In this document: positions 54,541-64,000 of the stretch, one piece after another
Layout: each line of letters begins with the position of its first letter
Position numbering within the stretch: position 1 is the first letter of the stretch
DNA from: Aurantiochytrium sp. KH105
Taxonomy: Eukaryota; Sar; Bigyra; Thraustochytrida; Thraustochytriidae
Assembly: GCA_003116975.1 (NCBI GenBank)
Contig: BGKB01000016.1
Coordinates: 251,127 to 315,126 of the forward strand
DNA: 64,000 nucleotides
Direction of reading: 5' to 3'
The notes under the pieces: generated by a model
Databases searched by the model: none
Told to the model about the DNA's origin: nothing
What the model saw: only the letters and a program-made list of their open reading frames with translations
Made by a program: the position numbers and the translations under genes

Positions 54541-56676
54541 TTACACTTGACGATCCTCGCCCGAAGAAATAGAAGAAGCGGAGGAGGAAGCCTGCTCGTA
54601 TTGCTCTCGTTCCCTCTGAAGCCTTACTTTGAGCGCTGCCTCAACGGCACGTGCATTAAGCTGAAAGAACTCGAGACTATCTTTATCGGAGGCCCTGGCG
54701 CCCAGAGCTGCAGTGACGCGCTGACACTCATTCAGAAGACCAACGAGATCGCATCCACGAAAGGCCCCACGGACAAAATCCACCCCGGATTCAGTCCTCG
54801 TGAGCCGCTGCAGGATCACCGCGATGATTGACGCTGCTTCGCATGCGCAATCTGTAAAAGCACGGTCTGTCTCGTGGGTTTCGAGTTTTTGCACAGTCGT
54901 AAGAACCGCTTCGCAGGCGTCAGCAAAGAAGATTGCGCGCGAGATGCGATGCAAGAACTTGGTTTGGTACTCGCTCTTGCGAGACATTGCCAAAAGGAGC
55001 ATCACCACTTCGCGCACGCACGGTCGCCACGCCGCGTGACCCGTAAAGTAAAGAACACGAAGAGCTGGCTCCAGCGACACTGGAAAACGAAGCATGAGCT
55101 CGCAACCCTCCGCTGTGGCAACGCCTCGACACACTACGCGAAGAGGTGATAGCAGCGCGGATGGCTCAAGCGGCTTCTTGAGCATGTGCATGCCAAGTAC
55201 AACCTGCGCCGAGAGCATTTCCGATCGCCCTACGGTCCTTGCATCTGGACCGAGCACAGGAACGTGGACAGTCTTGAGCAAGCGACTTGCAAATCGGTGT
55301 ACCATGCTAGACCTCGTCCTGTCCTCTTCGGACCGGTTCGCATCGTCGGTGCCTCGCTGACGCTGCAGCATTTCTACGCCCTGCAAGCAATACATAACCA
55401 GCAACAAGAGCCGTTCCCTCTGTGCACCTTGCGCCTTGTCCCCTCCAGACGCTGCATCCACATCCCCTCCCTGCAAGCCGGCGACTCGCGAGGGAGCCGA
55501 AGGCCCGCTCGCCAGATGAAGCGCATGCGCGAGACCAGGCAAAAGCTTGTGCACAAAGAGATCCTCCGAGAGCGATTCTGTTGGTGTTGTCCGCGACAGG
55601 AGCGCATCGGCGAGACCGTCTGCAAGTGTCATGAGCATCTGGCGGTCTTGCGCAAACTCAAGGGAAGAGCGCGCGCGGGCATGCTGCGTTTCGTCTGCGC
55701 GTCGGGCTTCGGCAGATGCTGCTTCTTCTTGACGCTGTGATTGTGTCTTTTGTCGCCGCCATGTCTCGACGCGAAACTTTTTCCGCGTATTGTCGAGTTC
55801 TGCACGCACGCGGTCGAGCTCATTCGTCTGTGTCGCCATCTCGAGCTCTAGATCTGCAGCGCGAGCATCAAGTCGTCGGTTCTTTTCTGTGAGTAAACGA
55901 ATGCGGTCTTCGGCATGAGAGAGTTGCTTTGTGCGTTGGCGCGCTAGTTTCTGTGCGCGCCCAAGTTTATGCAAGAGTGTTTCGCGCTGGGTATGTAGCT
56001 TGTCCTTGGCCGAGGCAAGCTCCTCGCGCGCCGAGTCGCGTAGTCGTTGCTGCGCGAGCTGGACGTCTTGTTGCAGCATGCGTTCCTCTTCTGCAAGACG
56101 CTCTCCCATAACTGCCTCTCGCTGCGCAAGCGTCGCGCGACGGTCTTCAATTTCAAGCTGTGCCTGCTCGATGTGAAGGCGTTGCGACGCGATATTGTTT
56201 TCTTGCTCTGCGAGAAGACGCGCCTTGAGCTGCAATCCCTCACTCAGCCGCATGAGTTCGGCGTGAGCGTGGCTCAGACTGTTGAACGATGCACCGAGTT
56301 CTTGCACGTGAAAGCTGCTATCTGCTTCGGCCTTGCGCTCATCCGTTCTGTTTCCGATGGAACTCACACCATCTTCAATATCTTCCTCGATTTCTCTGTG
56401 CTGACTTGGCTCTCGAGACGTCTCTCGTGCGCCTTTGCGTCGGCTCTCGAGGTCCGAGGCCGTAAAGAGGTCTGACGTTGAAAGCTCTGCGTCATTCGCT
56501 TCGACCTTAAGAACGTGCCCAAGATCAAGGTCCAGACTCGCGTCCTCGTCTCCGTTCGCATCCCTCTCGCGCTCCGTGTCCGCCACGAGCGCAAGGACGT
56601 CGGCCTCGTCGGCCTCGTCCAAGTAGTCCTCCAGGTCCGAGGAGAGCTGTCTCGCCCTCCTACCGGCCGACGACAT
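54541..56676 (-). CDS. CCDC138-like coiled-coil protein (tentative)
   Basis: A 711-residue protein from ATG 56674-56676. The first 120 residues are acidic and disordered. Residues ~125-360 are coiled coil (LEEERMLQQDVQLAQQRLRD, LTEKNRRLDARAADLELEMATQ). Residues ~375-690 are a helical, non-coiled region (FVHKLLPGLAHALHLASG, LLLLVMYCLQGVEMLQ, SSMVHRFASRLLKTVHVPVLG, FTGHAAWRPCVREVVMLLLAMS). The coil plus 'HKLLP.LA..L.L' helical C-terminal region resembles CCDC138, a centrosome/centriolar-satellite protein, but the match is from memory and partial. It is divergent from CCDC77 with a 355-base shared promoter. The GTG-led extension of the frame is not used. Confidence 0.4.
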   Translation of the reverse strand: MSSAGRRARQLSSDLEDYLDEADEADVLALVADTERERDANGDEDASLDLDLGHVLKVEANDAELSTSDLFTASDLESRRKGARETSREPSQHREIEEDIEDGVSSIGNRTDERKAEADSSFHVQELGASFNSLSHAHAELMRLSEGLQLKARLLAEQENNIASQRLHIEQAQLEIEDRRATLAQREAVMGERLAEEERMLQQDVQLAQQRLRDSAREELASAKDKLHTQRETLLHKLGRAQKLARQRTKQLSHAEDRIRLLTEKNRRLDARAADLELEMATQTNELDRVRAELDNTRKKFRVETWRRQKTQSQRQEEAASAEARRADETQHARARSSLEFAQDRQMLMTLADGLADALLSRTTPTESLSEDLFVHKLLPGLAHALHLASGPSAPSRVAGLQGGDVDAASGGDKAQGAQRERLLLLVMYCLQGVEMLQRQRGTDDANRSEEDRTRSSMVHRFASRLLKTVHVPVLGPDARTVGRSEMLSAQVVLGMHMLKKPLEPSALLSPLRVVCRGVATAEGCELMLRFPVSLEPALRVLYFTGHAAWRPCVREVVMLLLAMSRKSEYQTKFLHRISRAIFFADACEAVLTTVQKLETHETDRAFTDCACEAASIIAVILQRLTRTESGVDFVRGAFRGCDLVGLLNECQRVTAALGARASDKDSLEFFQLNARAVEAALKVRLQREREQYEQASSSASSISSGEDRQV

Positions 56677-57031
56677 CGTCCGTCGCCAGCCCACCTCCTC
56701 AGGCCTGCGCGCGAACGTCGGTCGGTCGCTCGTCGTTCAACCACGACGCGGCGAGGACCCGGTCCTCCTCGAGTCCTCGCCCGCGGCGAGCTCGAGGTCT
56801 GCGCCCGAGGTGGGCGAGACGCTGCCGGGCTAGCCTGGCCAGCTTCGCGAGCTCGGCCAGATCGTTGTACCGGAGCTGTTGGTTTACTACGAGCAAGCAG
56901 CAGCCGGAGCCCGTAAAACCGTCGCCGCAGACCAGGCAAGCAAGCACGCAAGCGCGCAAGCGAGCAAGCACGCAAGCGAAGCCGTCGCCGGCGAGCGCAG
57001 ACCCGAGCGCTTCTGAGCCCGGACGCGCGCG
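56677..57031. promoter_or_regulatory. Shared divergent promoter of CCDC138-like and CCDC77 genes
   Basis: 355 bases between two divergent starts. It is GC-rich near the CCDC138-like start and has GCAAGC/GCGC tetramer units at about 56934-56980 next to the CCDC77 start. I did not see a clear RFX X-box (GTNRCC...RGYAAC). Confidence 0.5.
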
Positions 57032-58798
57032 ATGGAGGCCCCCGAGACGCTCGGCGACGGCCGCGACGGCGCGGCCATCGTGCGGTCGGCCCTGCGCGCG
57101 GCCGAGGCTGCGCAGGACTCGCGCGAGAGCGGGATGGGGCGGGACGAAGGCGAGGCCGCGGGGACTGGGACGAAAAGGACCCCGAGGACGACGGCAGAGA
57201 CGACGGCAGAGACGACGGCGGCGACGACGACGACGACGACGACGCAGGGGCTGCTGGCGTTTTACAGAGCGAGGCTGGACGAGGTCGAAAAGGAAAGGGA
57301 GGAGTTGCTGCGAAGAGTTGGGGCGTCCGAGGTTCCGCATGCGGAGTTGCACCGGGTCAAGTGGGAGCTCAAGGTGCGCCAAGAAGAGGTGGAACAGCTG
57401 CAGAATGCCCTGAGCGATGCCAACGTGCAGCTCTTTGAGGAACGAGAGGAAGCGCTCAAATTACTTGCAGAAAATGACGAACTAAAACTGCAGCAGTCAG
57501 AAGATCGGAGACGCATCCAACATTTGCTCGCGCTCACAGAACCCGTTTCACAAGAGGTCACCTTCTTCAAGGACTGCCGTCCCTACCTAATGACGCGCAA
57601 TCTCAGCGGAACTTCGCGTTCCTCTGCCGCAGAGCGCGGTGCTGCTGCTGCTGCTGCTGCTGCTGGAAACGGCTCTTCTTCCGCCGCGTCTCGCGTCCAT
57701 GACATTCAAGGCGGCGGCAAGGACACCGGCGGGGTGCAGGTTGTCCCGAACGCCAAGCTCATGGCCAGAGGCAGCAAGGACGCCGCAGGCAGCAAGGTCC
57801 TGCGCACAATTTACTTGCCCAACGAACAGACAGAGACGCTGACAAAGCGCGTAGACGCGCTCGAAAAGCAACTCGAGCAACAGCAACGCGTCTCTCGCGA
57901 CCGCATAGCAGCACTGGAAAGGGACCGCGTTGATCGTGAGGCCCAACACAAGCGAACGAAAGACGGCTTGACAAAACAAATTGAGGCGCTGGAGCAGCGT
58001 CTTCAATACAGCGAGCAAGCCACGCGCGCAGCAACCAAGGACTACCTCGAATTGCGCCACAGCTCCCACACCGAGAGCAGACAAAGTGTTGAGCGCCTCG
58101 CTCGACTTGACCAGGACAACAAAGTCTTGCGTACGCAGCTGGACACTATCGCGGACCGGGTCGCGCAAGAGATGGAGGCCGCTCGACAGTCCATTTTGCG
58201 CGACGCTGAGGCTTCGGTGCAGCGCTTTCGCAGGCAAGCCATGCAGGCCGAAGACCAGCTTGTCAAGCTCAAACATCAAAAGGAGCATGTTAGTCGCGAT
58301 TTGCGAGACAAAGCCATGTCTCTCGGTGACCGTAATCTTGCGCTCACGAAAAAGAACCGCCATCTTGAACAACGACGCAAGCTCGACCATGAAGGCTTTT
58401 TGCGCGACATTGCCGCCCTGCGTAAAGAGGTCCAAGCACTTGAGCGACTTGCATACGGCCCGGGCCCAGATACAGACGCATATTTGCCGGACGAAAACTA
58501 CCTTGCTGGCGCAAATGTCTTGGAATCTGAAATCGACGCTCTCAAGGCTCGCATCGAGCATCTCAAACCTAGCCTAGCTGCTAGCAAGACGGCTCGCCCA
58601 TCGACGTCCAAGCCAAGCGCGCAAAAACTCTCGTCATCGACTTTCTCTTCTTCTTCTTCTTCCTCTTCCAAGTCAGCCACGCTCAAGAATAAAGTGCCCA
58701 AGACCAAACATAGAAATGCACAGCCATCGGGGCAAAGCGCAAAGCGCGCACAAGGCAATCTAGCAAGAACGCGGCTTCCGCGTCCGGAATGGGAATGA
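57032..58798 (+). CDS. CCDC77: CCDC77 homologue
   Basis: A 588-residue coiled-coil protein. Residues 77-180 match the conserved CCDC77 block in order: LLAFYRARLDEVEKEREELL, VKWELKVRQEEVEQLQNALSDANVQLFEEREEALKLLAENDELKL, EDRRRIQHLLALTEPVSQEVTFF. The coiled coil then runs to about 500, with family-like ATKDYLELRHSSH. Residues 50-76 are a Thr-rich run encoded by an ACG repeat and ~195-225 is Ala/Ser-rich; the C-terminus is Ser/Lys-rich. CCDC77 is a centrosome and basal-body protein found in ciliated lineages. It lies convergent to IFT172 with only 159 bases between stops. Confidence 0.85.
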   Translation: MEAPETLGDGRDGAAIVRSALRAAEAAQDSRESGMGRDEGEAAGTGTKRTPRTTAETTAETTAATTTTTTTQGLLAFYRARLDEVEKEREELLRRVGASEVPHAELHRVKWELKVRQEEVEQLQNALSDANVQLFEEREEALKLLAENDELKLQQSEDRRRIQHLLALTEPVSQEVTFFKDCRPYLMTRNLSGTSRSSAAERGAAAAAAAAGNGSSSAASRVHDIQGGGKDTGGVQVVPNAKLMARGSKDAAGSKVLRTIYLPNEQTETLTKRVDALEKQLEQQQRVSRDRIAALERDRVDREAQHKRTKDGLTKQIEALEQRLQYSEQATRAATKDYLELRHSSHTESRQSVERLARLDQDNKVLRTQLDTIADRVAQEMEAARQSILRDAEASVQRFRRQAMQAEDQLVKLKHQKEHVSRDLRDKAMSLGDRNLALTKKNRHLEQRRKLDHEGFLRDIAALRKEVQALERLAYGPGPDTDAYLPDENYLAGANVLESEIDALKARIEHLKPSLAASKTARPSTSKPSAQKLSSSTFSSSSSSSSKSATLKNKVPKTKHRNAQPSGQSAKRAQGNLARTRLPRPEWE

Positions 58799-58957
58799 TT
58801 TTTGGAAATCGATCTCGATACGTGTGTGTATAGGTAGTTTCTGTCTTGCACGTTTTGTTCTGAAGAAAGTTCATCCAAGAAAAGGCTTCGTGCATTGCAT
58901 TGTTTGCTTGTTTTTAGTTGTTGTAAACAAAAAAAGCTGTCAGGTAAATAGGCTGGC

Positions 58958-61900
58958 TCACAGCCCATAGGCAGAGCGAATGTCGACAAGGTACTCTTCG
59001 ATGGGCATCGCACCGCGCTCAAACATGCGAACAAGCTGGGTCGTATTCTCTGCCACCGTGAGCGTTGTCTCTTGAAACCAAGCCTGGTCCAAAGGCTCCT
59101 GCTCGACGTCTGCATCCATGGCAGCGCTGAGGATCCATTCGCGAATCTCTTCACGCGTGTTGTCAGGCAAAAAGTGCGACTTGGGAAGTGGGTTCTTGTG
59201 CGGCTCGGGGATATCCGTGTCCTGAAAGTCTGTGTTGTCCAAATCACCAAGCTCGCCCTCGTCAATGGCCTCGCTGAGATCGAGGTATCGGTTGAGGATG
59301 ACAAAGGCCTTCCCGAGCCACTCCATGTCTTTGCAAGCCATGCCGGCAAGGTAAAAAATCTTGTCGCAAGGAATCGCATCGCCCTTGAAGCGAAGGAGCA
59401 CGACAAGGATCTTTGCTGCGAGGTCCATAGATCCTCCCGTCACGCACGTGTAGTGAAGACGGTAGAGATGCGTAACGAGCAACAGTCGCTCGAGTGTCTG
59501 GATTTGCGACTCGCCTGCTGATTTAGACTCGAGACGACGCGAGTTGGACCTCTGACGAATTGCATTAAAGAGGACCTCGCGCAGGTTGCGCAGGGCCACA
59601 TCATATGTAACGGCGCCATTTGCTGTGGGACCGACATCGTCGGTGCTGTCCTCACCCGTTGCCTCGCCGTCCTGGTCTGGATCAGAAGCGCGGATATCGG
59701 CTTGCTTGCGACCAAGAACCTCTTGGGCAAGTCGGCAAAAGAGAGCAAAGTGCTGCGGCCCTGAGGGCGTACCATGCTTGGCGAGTCGTGCGATTGCGTG
59801 ATCAAGCCTGTCCACGGGGACCTCCCCGAGCTCCACGTTCTCCACGAGCCGAGCGGCCATTTCCCCAGCGTACTTTGAGCCCAGCTCGACGGGGATCCCC
59901 TCTTGTGTATCGACGATCTCGAAAATACGCTCCCAGTCACCCTGGTCAGCGTGCAACGCAAGCGCAGCGTCATAGTCGCCAAGTTTAAGAAGCTCAGCGG
60001 GGTTGCGCTCGTGGCGCATGTGCTTCCGGTAGGCCTTGTCGACAAGGGCCAAGTACGCTGGCGCAATCTCTGCGACGGCGCGCGCCTTGTCCCACTTTTT
60101 CGCCTTGATGTAGCAGCGCACAGCCTCCTCGTGTCGCTCCACCTCTTCGTACAGATCACCTGCTGCATTGAAGCGCCCGACGCCAGCAAGTCGATCTGCA
60201 ACGTGCTCGACGACATCGCCATATGAGTCTGCAGCATGCTGGGACGAAAGGCGAATCGCGCGATCCCAGGCAATAACCATGAGATCAACCTCTTCGGAAG
60301 ATGGTTGCGACTCGACTTCACCCTCGGCCGATTCGCCCGTGTGCAGGAAGCAATCGATGGCTTTGGTGAACTCGCCAGCTTCCTCGAAGTTTTTGGCCGA
60401 GTCCATGGCGCTACGAATTGCATCTTGCCGCGAGCAATCGCCCAGCGCTCCGATACGAGCACCACGGCCTGAAGCGGGGTTGTACGATACCTTTGGACTG
60501 CGACGACCACTTGGAGGCGGCGAGGTCCGCGGCGCCGCGACGGCCTTGCTCGCAGCAAGACTTACAGAGACGCTTCCGCCCTCCTTGAAGGCGCGCTGCA
60601 CCTCTTGCAGCTTGTGCGGGAGGTGCATTTTAGCGAAACGAATCGCTTCTTCCCAAAGACCGTGCTCTTGGAACATGGCAAGCGCAAATTCGGGCTTTTT
60701 GGCGTTGAGGAAGAGGGTTTCGGCGTTGGAGAACTGTTTAAGTCCCACCGCATGCTTGGCCTGCGCCACGAGGACGTCGGGCACAGAGGCGGGGTCGTAG
60801 CGTTCAGCGACGCGCATGGCGCTGCTCCAATCCTGCTGGTGATTGTACATTTCAATGGCCTCCTTTGGCTTTTCTGCCTTGATAAAAGCAGCCTCGGCCT
60901 CGGTGAAGCGCTCTTCGTCTTCGAGGTAAAGCGCGTGCTTGAGATGAACCTCGGGCACACGGGCGGGGAGCGAGTTTTTCGCGAGCTCGAGAGCCTCGCT
61001 GTAGGCACCATCGTCAATGGCATAGTCGATGGCCTGTTCAACGAGACCGAGCTTGGTGAGAAGCTTGGCGCCAGCCTCTCCGCCCAGGACCTTGGCCCAC
61101 TGGTACGCGACCTTGCGGCTGGCCGAAACACCTCCATGGTACTTTGCCACACGAATGGCCTCGTCCCACTTGTCGTTGGCGGTGTACATGTTGACAGCAG
61201 AAGGCCAGTCGCCGGATTGGGCAAAGTGCTCCTCGGCCTGCCGGAGGTTACCCTCCATCTCGAGACGTCCTGCAAGTCGCAGATGCGTATCCTTGAGCTT
61301 TTCCTTGCGGTATGCGGCAACGAGCCGAATCATGTGATCGAATTTCCGCGCCTTTTCGTACATGGCAATGGCCCGATCCACGGCATCGACTGTGAGCAGC
61401 AGACGTTCAGCCTCCTTGTAGCGGCCCTTGCCCTCGAGGGTCTGCGCCTGGCGATGGTAGAGGTCAGAGACTTCTTGCGAGCTCATGAAGCGCGTGGCCA
61501 ATGCGTGTGCATTGTCCCACTGGCCCGCGTCGGTGTACATTTGAATGGCCTCCTTTTCCGCGCCAGCCAAGGTGTAGTACTTTTCAGCGCGCTCGAACTG
61601 CTGTGCCTGGTGGTAATGATCGGCGATGCGACGGTAGTAGGGCCGCGTCGTCTCTTCGTCGGCGCCCAACGAGTCGACGAGCTGGCCAGCCTTTGTCCAC
61701 TGGCGGGATCCAAGAGCAGCTTCGATGGCCTTGCGAGTGGCGTTTGCCTCGATGAAATGGCCAATGGCAGGCTCGAGGTTCTTGGTCTGCACGAGCCAGT
61801 CGCCCCACATTTCCTCGAGACGAATGACTTGGTCGGGGAATTCGCGGCGAGCGAGCTCCACGGCGCTGCGGTATGCATGTCCCTTTTTAAAGGACTGAAG

Positions 61901-64000
61901 GGCACGTTCCATCTGGCCGTTGCGCTCGTAAAAGCTGCCAGCCTTGTCGTGCATTCCGCTGTTGGTGAGTGCCGTGGCGATGCGCTCGAGAAGGTCGGCC
62001 TTGTACGACTTTTTGTATGTGTTGACGACGTAAACAGCCTTGGCCGGACGACTGCCACGCAGGTAAAGGTCGATGGCCTCCACATAGTCGCCTTCACGTT
62101 CGCGAATCGCACCCGCGCGCGCCTCTTGACCGGATGAAACAAGGTAATCAAAGTAGCTTGCACGCATGTCCTCTGCTTCCGGGTGATTGCGCTCTTCGGC
62201 GACACGAATGGCCTCGTCCCACTGATGGAGAGTCTGGTACATTTCGACGGCTTCGTCACTCTGGCCTTGCTCCAGATAGATGAGCTCGGCATCGCGAAAA
62301 TCACCTTGCAGCAAAGCGAGACGAGCGCGCACAATCCAGTGGCTATCACCGTCGGTACCGGTGGCCTTGCGCACCTGCATGCGCGTTTTGTTCACCTTGC
62401 GCATGTACCTGGCCATGGACACGTCGCCTACAGCAGCATAGCTGCGCTCTGCAAGGTCAAGACGGCCGGCTGCCCGGGCGACCTCGCTGAGTTGCTTCCA
62501 CATGGTCTCTGTCTCGGGTCGAAATTCGCCATTGACGGATTGCAGTTCGAGCACACGCATGGCCTTGTCCAGGTCATTGTCTTCGACAGCGCTGCCGAAG
62601 CCGATGAGTGCTTCGTCAAGGCAATACACGGCCGTGTTGATGCCCTCGTCGACGCGGACCTCTGTTTTCCCCTCAACGCGCTCGATCTCTTCGACTTCAC
62701 CCTGAATCGGGATGATGGTCACCTTTTCGGGGGCCTCAATGTTATACCAGACGCAGAGGTTGCCACGATTCTGGGCCACGACGACATCGCTGCCGGGAAC
62801 CCATTGCACGTAGTTGCAGTATGTGAGCAGCGTGTTGCGCGACTGCTTGTGCACATTGTAGAGATGCAACTGGCGACGCTTGTCGCGATAAAGCAAAAGG
62901 TCGGCACGGGCGTTGAGCTCGAGCCAATCGATCTTGCTGTTGTGGTTGATGGTCGCATCTGCGTATCCTGTGGCGAGGTCCATGACACGAATGGTGAGCT
63001 GATCCAAAAGGTAGGCAATTTTTTTGTTGGCTTCATGGGAGGTTCCCCCTGCCGCAGAAGAGGCTTCAGCCCCGACCTTGGACTCGCCAAAACGAGTCGA
63101 CATCATAGGGATTGCGCCACCAAGTCCCGCTCGTGCGCGAGGGGGTCGCTCGTTGATGCGGACCGAGACGAGCGTGTTGCGCACGTGCTCGGTGCGGCAG
63201 CTCGAGAGAATCTCGTTGTGCCCGTACTCGATCATGGCGAGCTCGCCGGAAGCGTAGACCATGCAGACATTTGGGTTATCAAAGACGTACTTTTCTGTGC
63301 CGACAAAGTTCCACGGGACTTCACTCATTTTGGCGGTTTCAATGTCGCCGCAAATGAGCGTTTCCGAGGTGTGCGCGACCAGGTAGCGGTCTTCCGCGTA
63401 AACGTTGATGCGTGTAATTTCGCACTCAAAGGCACTTTTGATCATGACCCGCCGTCCCGAGCTAACGTGCTTGACAATAACCTGGGACGGAGAGACATAG
63501 GTGAACTCGAAGGTGTTGTTGTAGCGTGTGCGGCGGATGCAGGCATCGAAGACATCGACCGCCCCGCAGAGCGTGCCGACGGCAAGACGGGATCCATCTT
63601 GCTTCCAGGCCAGAGAGGTCACGGTGTAATAATTGGGAATGACCTTGGGAGCCATTTCTTCCCATGACTCTCGCGCCGCGCTGTATGTAAACACATAAAA
63701 GGAGTCAAAGTTGCCGACGACAATGCTCTGGCCGCTAGGATTGCTGGCGGCGACGGTAAACTCTTTGGCTGGGGGTGTTCCTGTTTCGCCATTGTCTTTG
63801 TCAGCATTTGTCCCGTCGCCGGCGTTTTCCAGGGCGTAGTCAAAAGTACGCCGTTCGCTTCCATGATCATCGTAAAAGACAACTCGGCGATCGGAGCCGG
63901 CGGCCATGACAGAGGTGCCCCACGCAAGAGCATAGGGTGGGCATGGATGGTGAGCAAACTTGCGGTAGGCAGCGCCGCTTCCACCCGCGACTTCGTCGAA
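58958..64000 (-). CDS. IFT172: Intraflagellar transport protein IFT172 (N-terminus outside window)
   Basis: The frame is open to the window end; about 1680 residues are visible and roughly 190 should be missing upstream. The WD40 section is visible at the start ([107 protein letters not shown]). Helical TPR-like repeats fill the rest (EEAMGMYQ-type, [61 protein letters not shown]). The last part has [30 protein letters not shown]. IFT172 is a core IFT-B subunit that controls turnaround at the ciliary tip. No introns interrupt the visible frame. Confidence 0.97.
   Translation of the reverse strand, partial: [1680 protein letters not shown]

Noticed and set aside
60605..63667. Two ~500-codon plus-strand frames over IFT172
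   Set aside because: Antisense to IFT172; GC-rich third positions keep opposite frames open.
1..64000. tRNA, rRNA, CRISPR arrays, transposons
   Set aside because: I saw no B-box with a matching A-box, no rRNA, no spacer-repeat array and no transposase or terminal repeats.

Overview
This is a nuclear eukaryotic window with bidirectional, gene-dense layout, mostly intronless genes, GC-rich third positions, and many cilium/centrosome, nucleoporin, RNA polymerase I, translation-factor and histone-variant genes. IFT172, CFAP57, CCDC77 and Sfi1-type genes show that the organism builds centrioles and motile cilia or flagella. The mix fits a flagellate-forming protist. A thraustochytrid-like stramenopile is my best guess from gene style, but that is inference. 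One assembly gap (29671-30101) is present. The IFT172 gene and a BTB-domain gene run off the window ends.

Layout. 0-7.2 kb: end of a BTB protein gene (+), a mitochondrial-type cation diffusion facilitator (-), a broken vWFA/PAN-like gene (-), a Tag-type 3-methyladenine DNA glycosylase (+), a PTEN phosphatase (-). 7.8-20.2 kb: IQ-motif coiled-coil protein (-), a very long coiled-coil protein (+), an AIM6-like membrane-anchored phosphodiesterase-fold protein (+), an MFSD1-like transporter (+). 20.5-29.7 kb: Sfi1-like centrin-binding-repeat protein (-), ARMH3 homologue (+), eIF4G-type MIF4G/MA3 protein (-, 5' end in the gap). 30-41.3 kb: RNA polymerase I subunit RPA12 (+), nucleoporin SEH1 (-), ribosomal protein uL22/L17 (+), secreted EGF-repeat protein (-), SLC30A9-like zinc transporter (+). 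41.8-54 kb: CFAP57 (-), a decayed and an intact member of a helical-bundle/ARM family (the intact one with a pseudokinase domain), a fold-III PLP decarboxylase-like protein (+), histone H2A.Z with one intron (+). 54.5-64 kb: CCDC138-like (-), CCDC77 (+), IFT172 (-).

The most interesting points are: (1) a recurrent promoter-associated element with core CGCAAGTGG, repeated at about 20-24 bp spacing upstream of H2A.Z, between the eIF4G and RPA12 genes, and upstream of the CDF gene; (2) an intact helical-bundle + pseudokinase + ARM-repeat protein, an architecture partly recalling MLKL, next to a broken paralogue that lacks the kinase module; (3) an H2A.Z intron flanked by a near-perfect 19-bp direct repeat; (4) alternating purine-pyrimidine microsatellites just upstream of several start codons; (5) a plant-like telo-box upstream of a ribosomal protein gene. 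All functional assignments come from reading the sequence against remembered family features; no searches were run.
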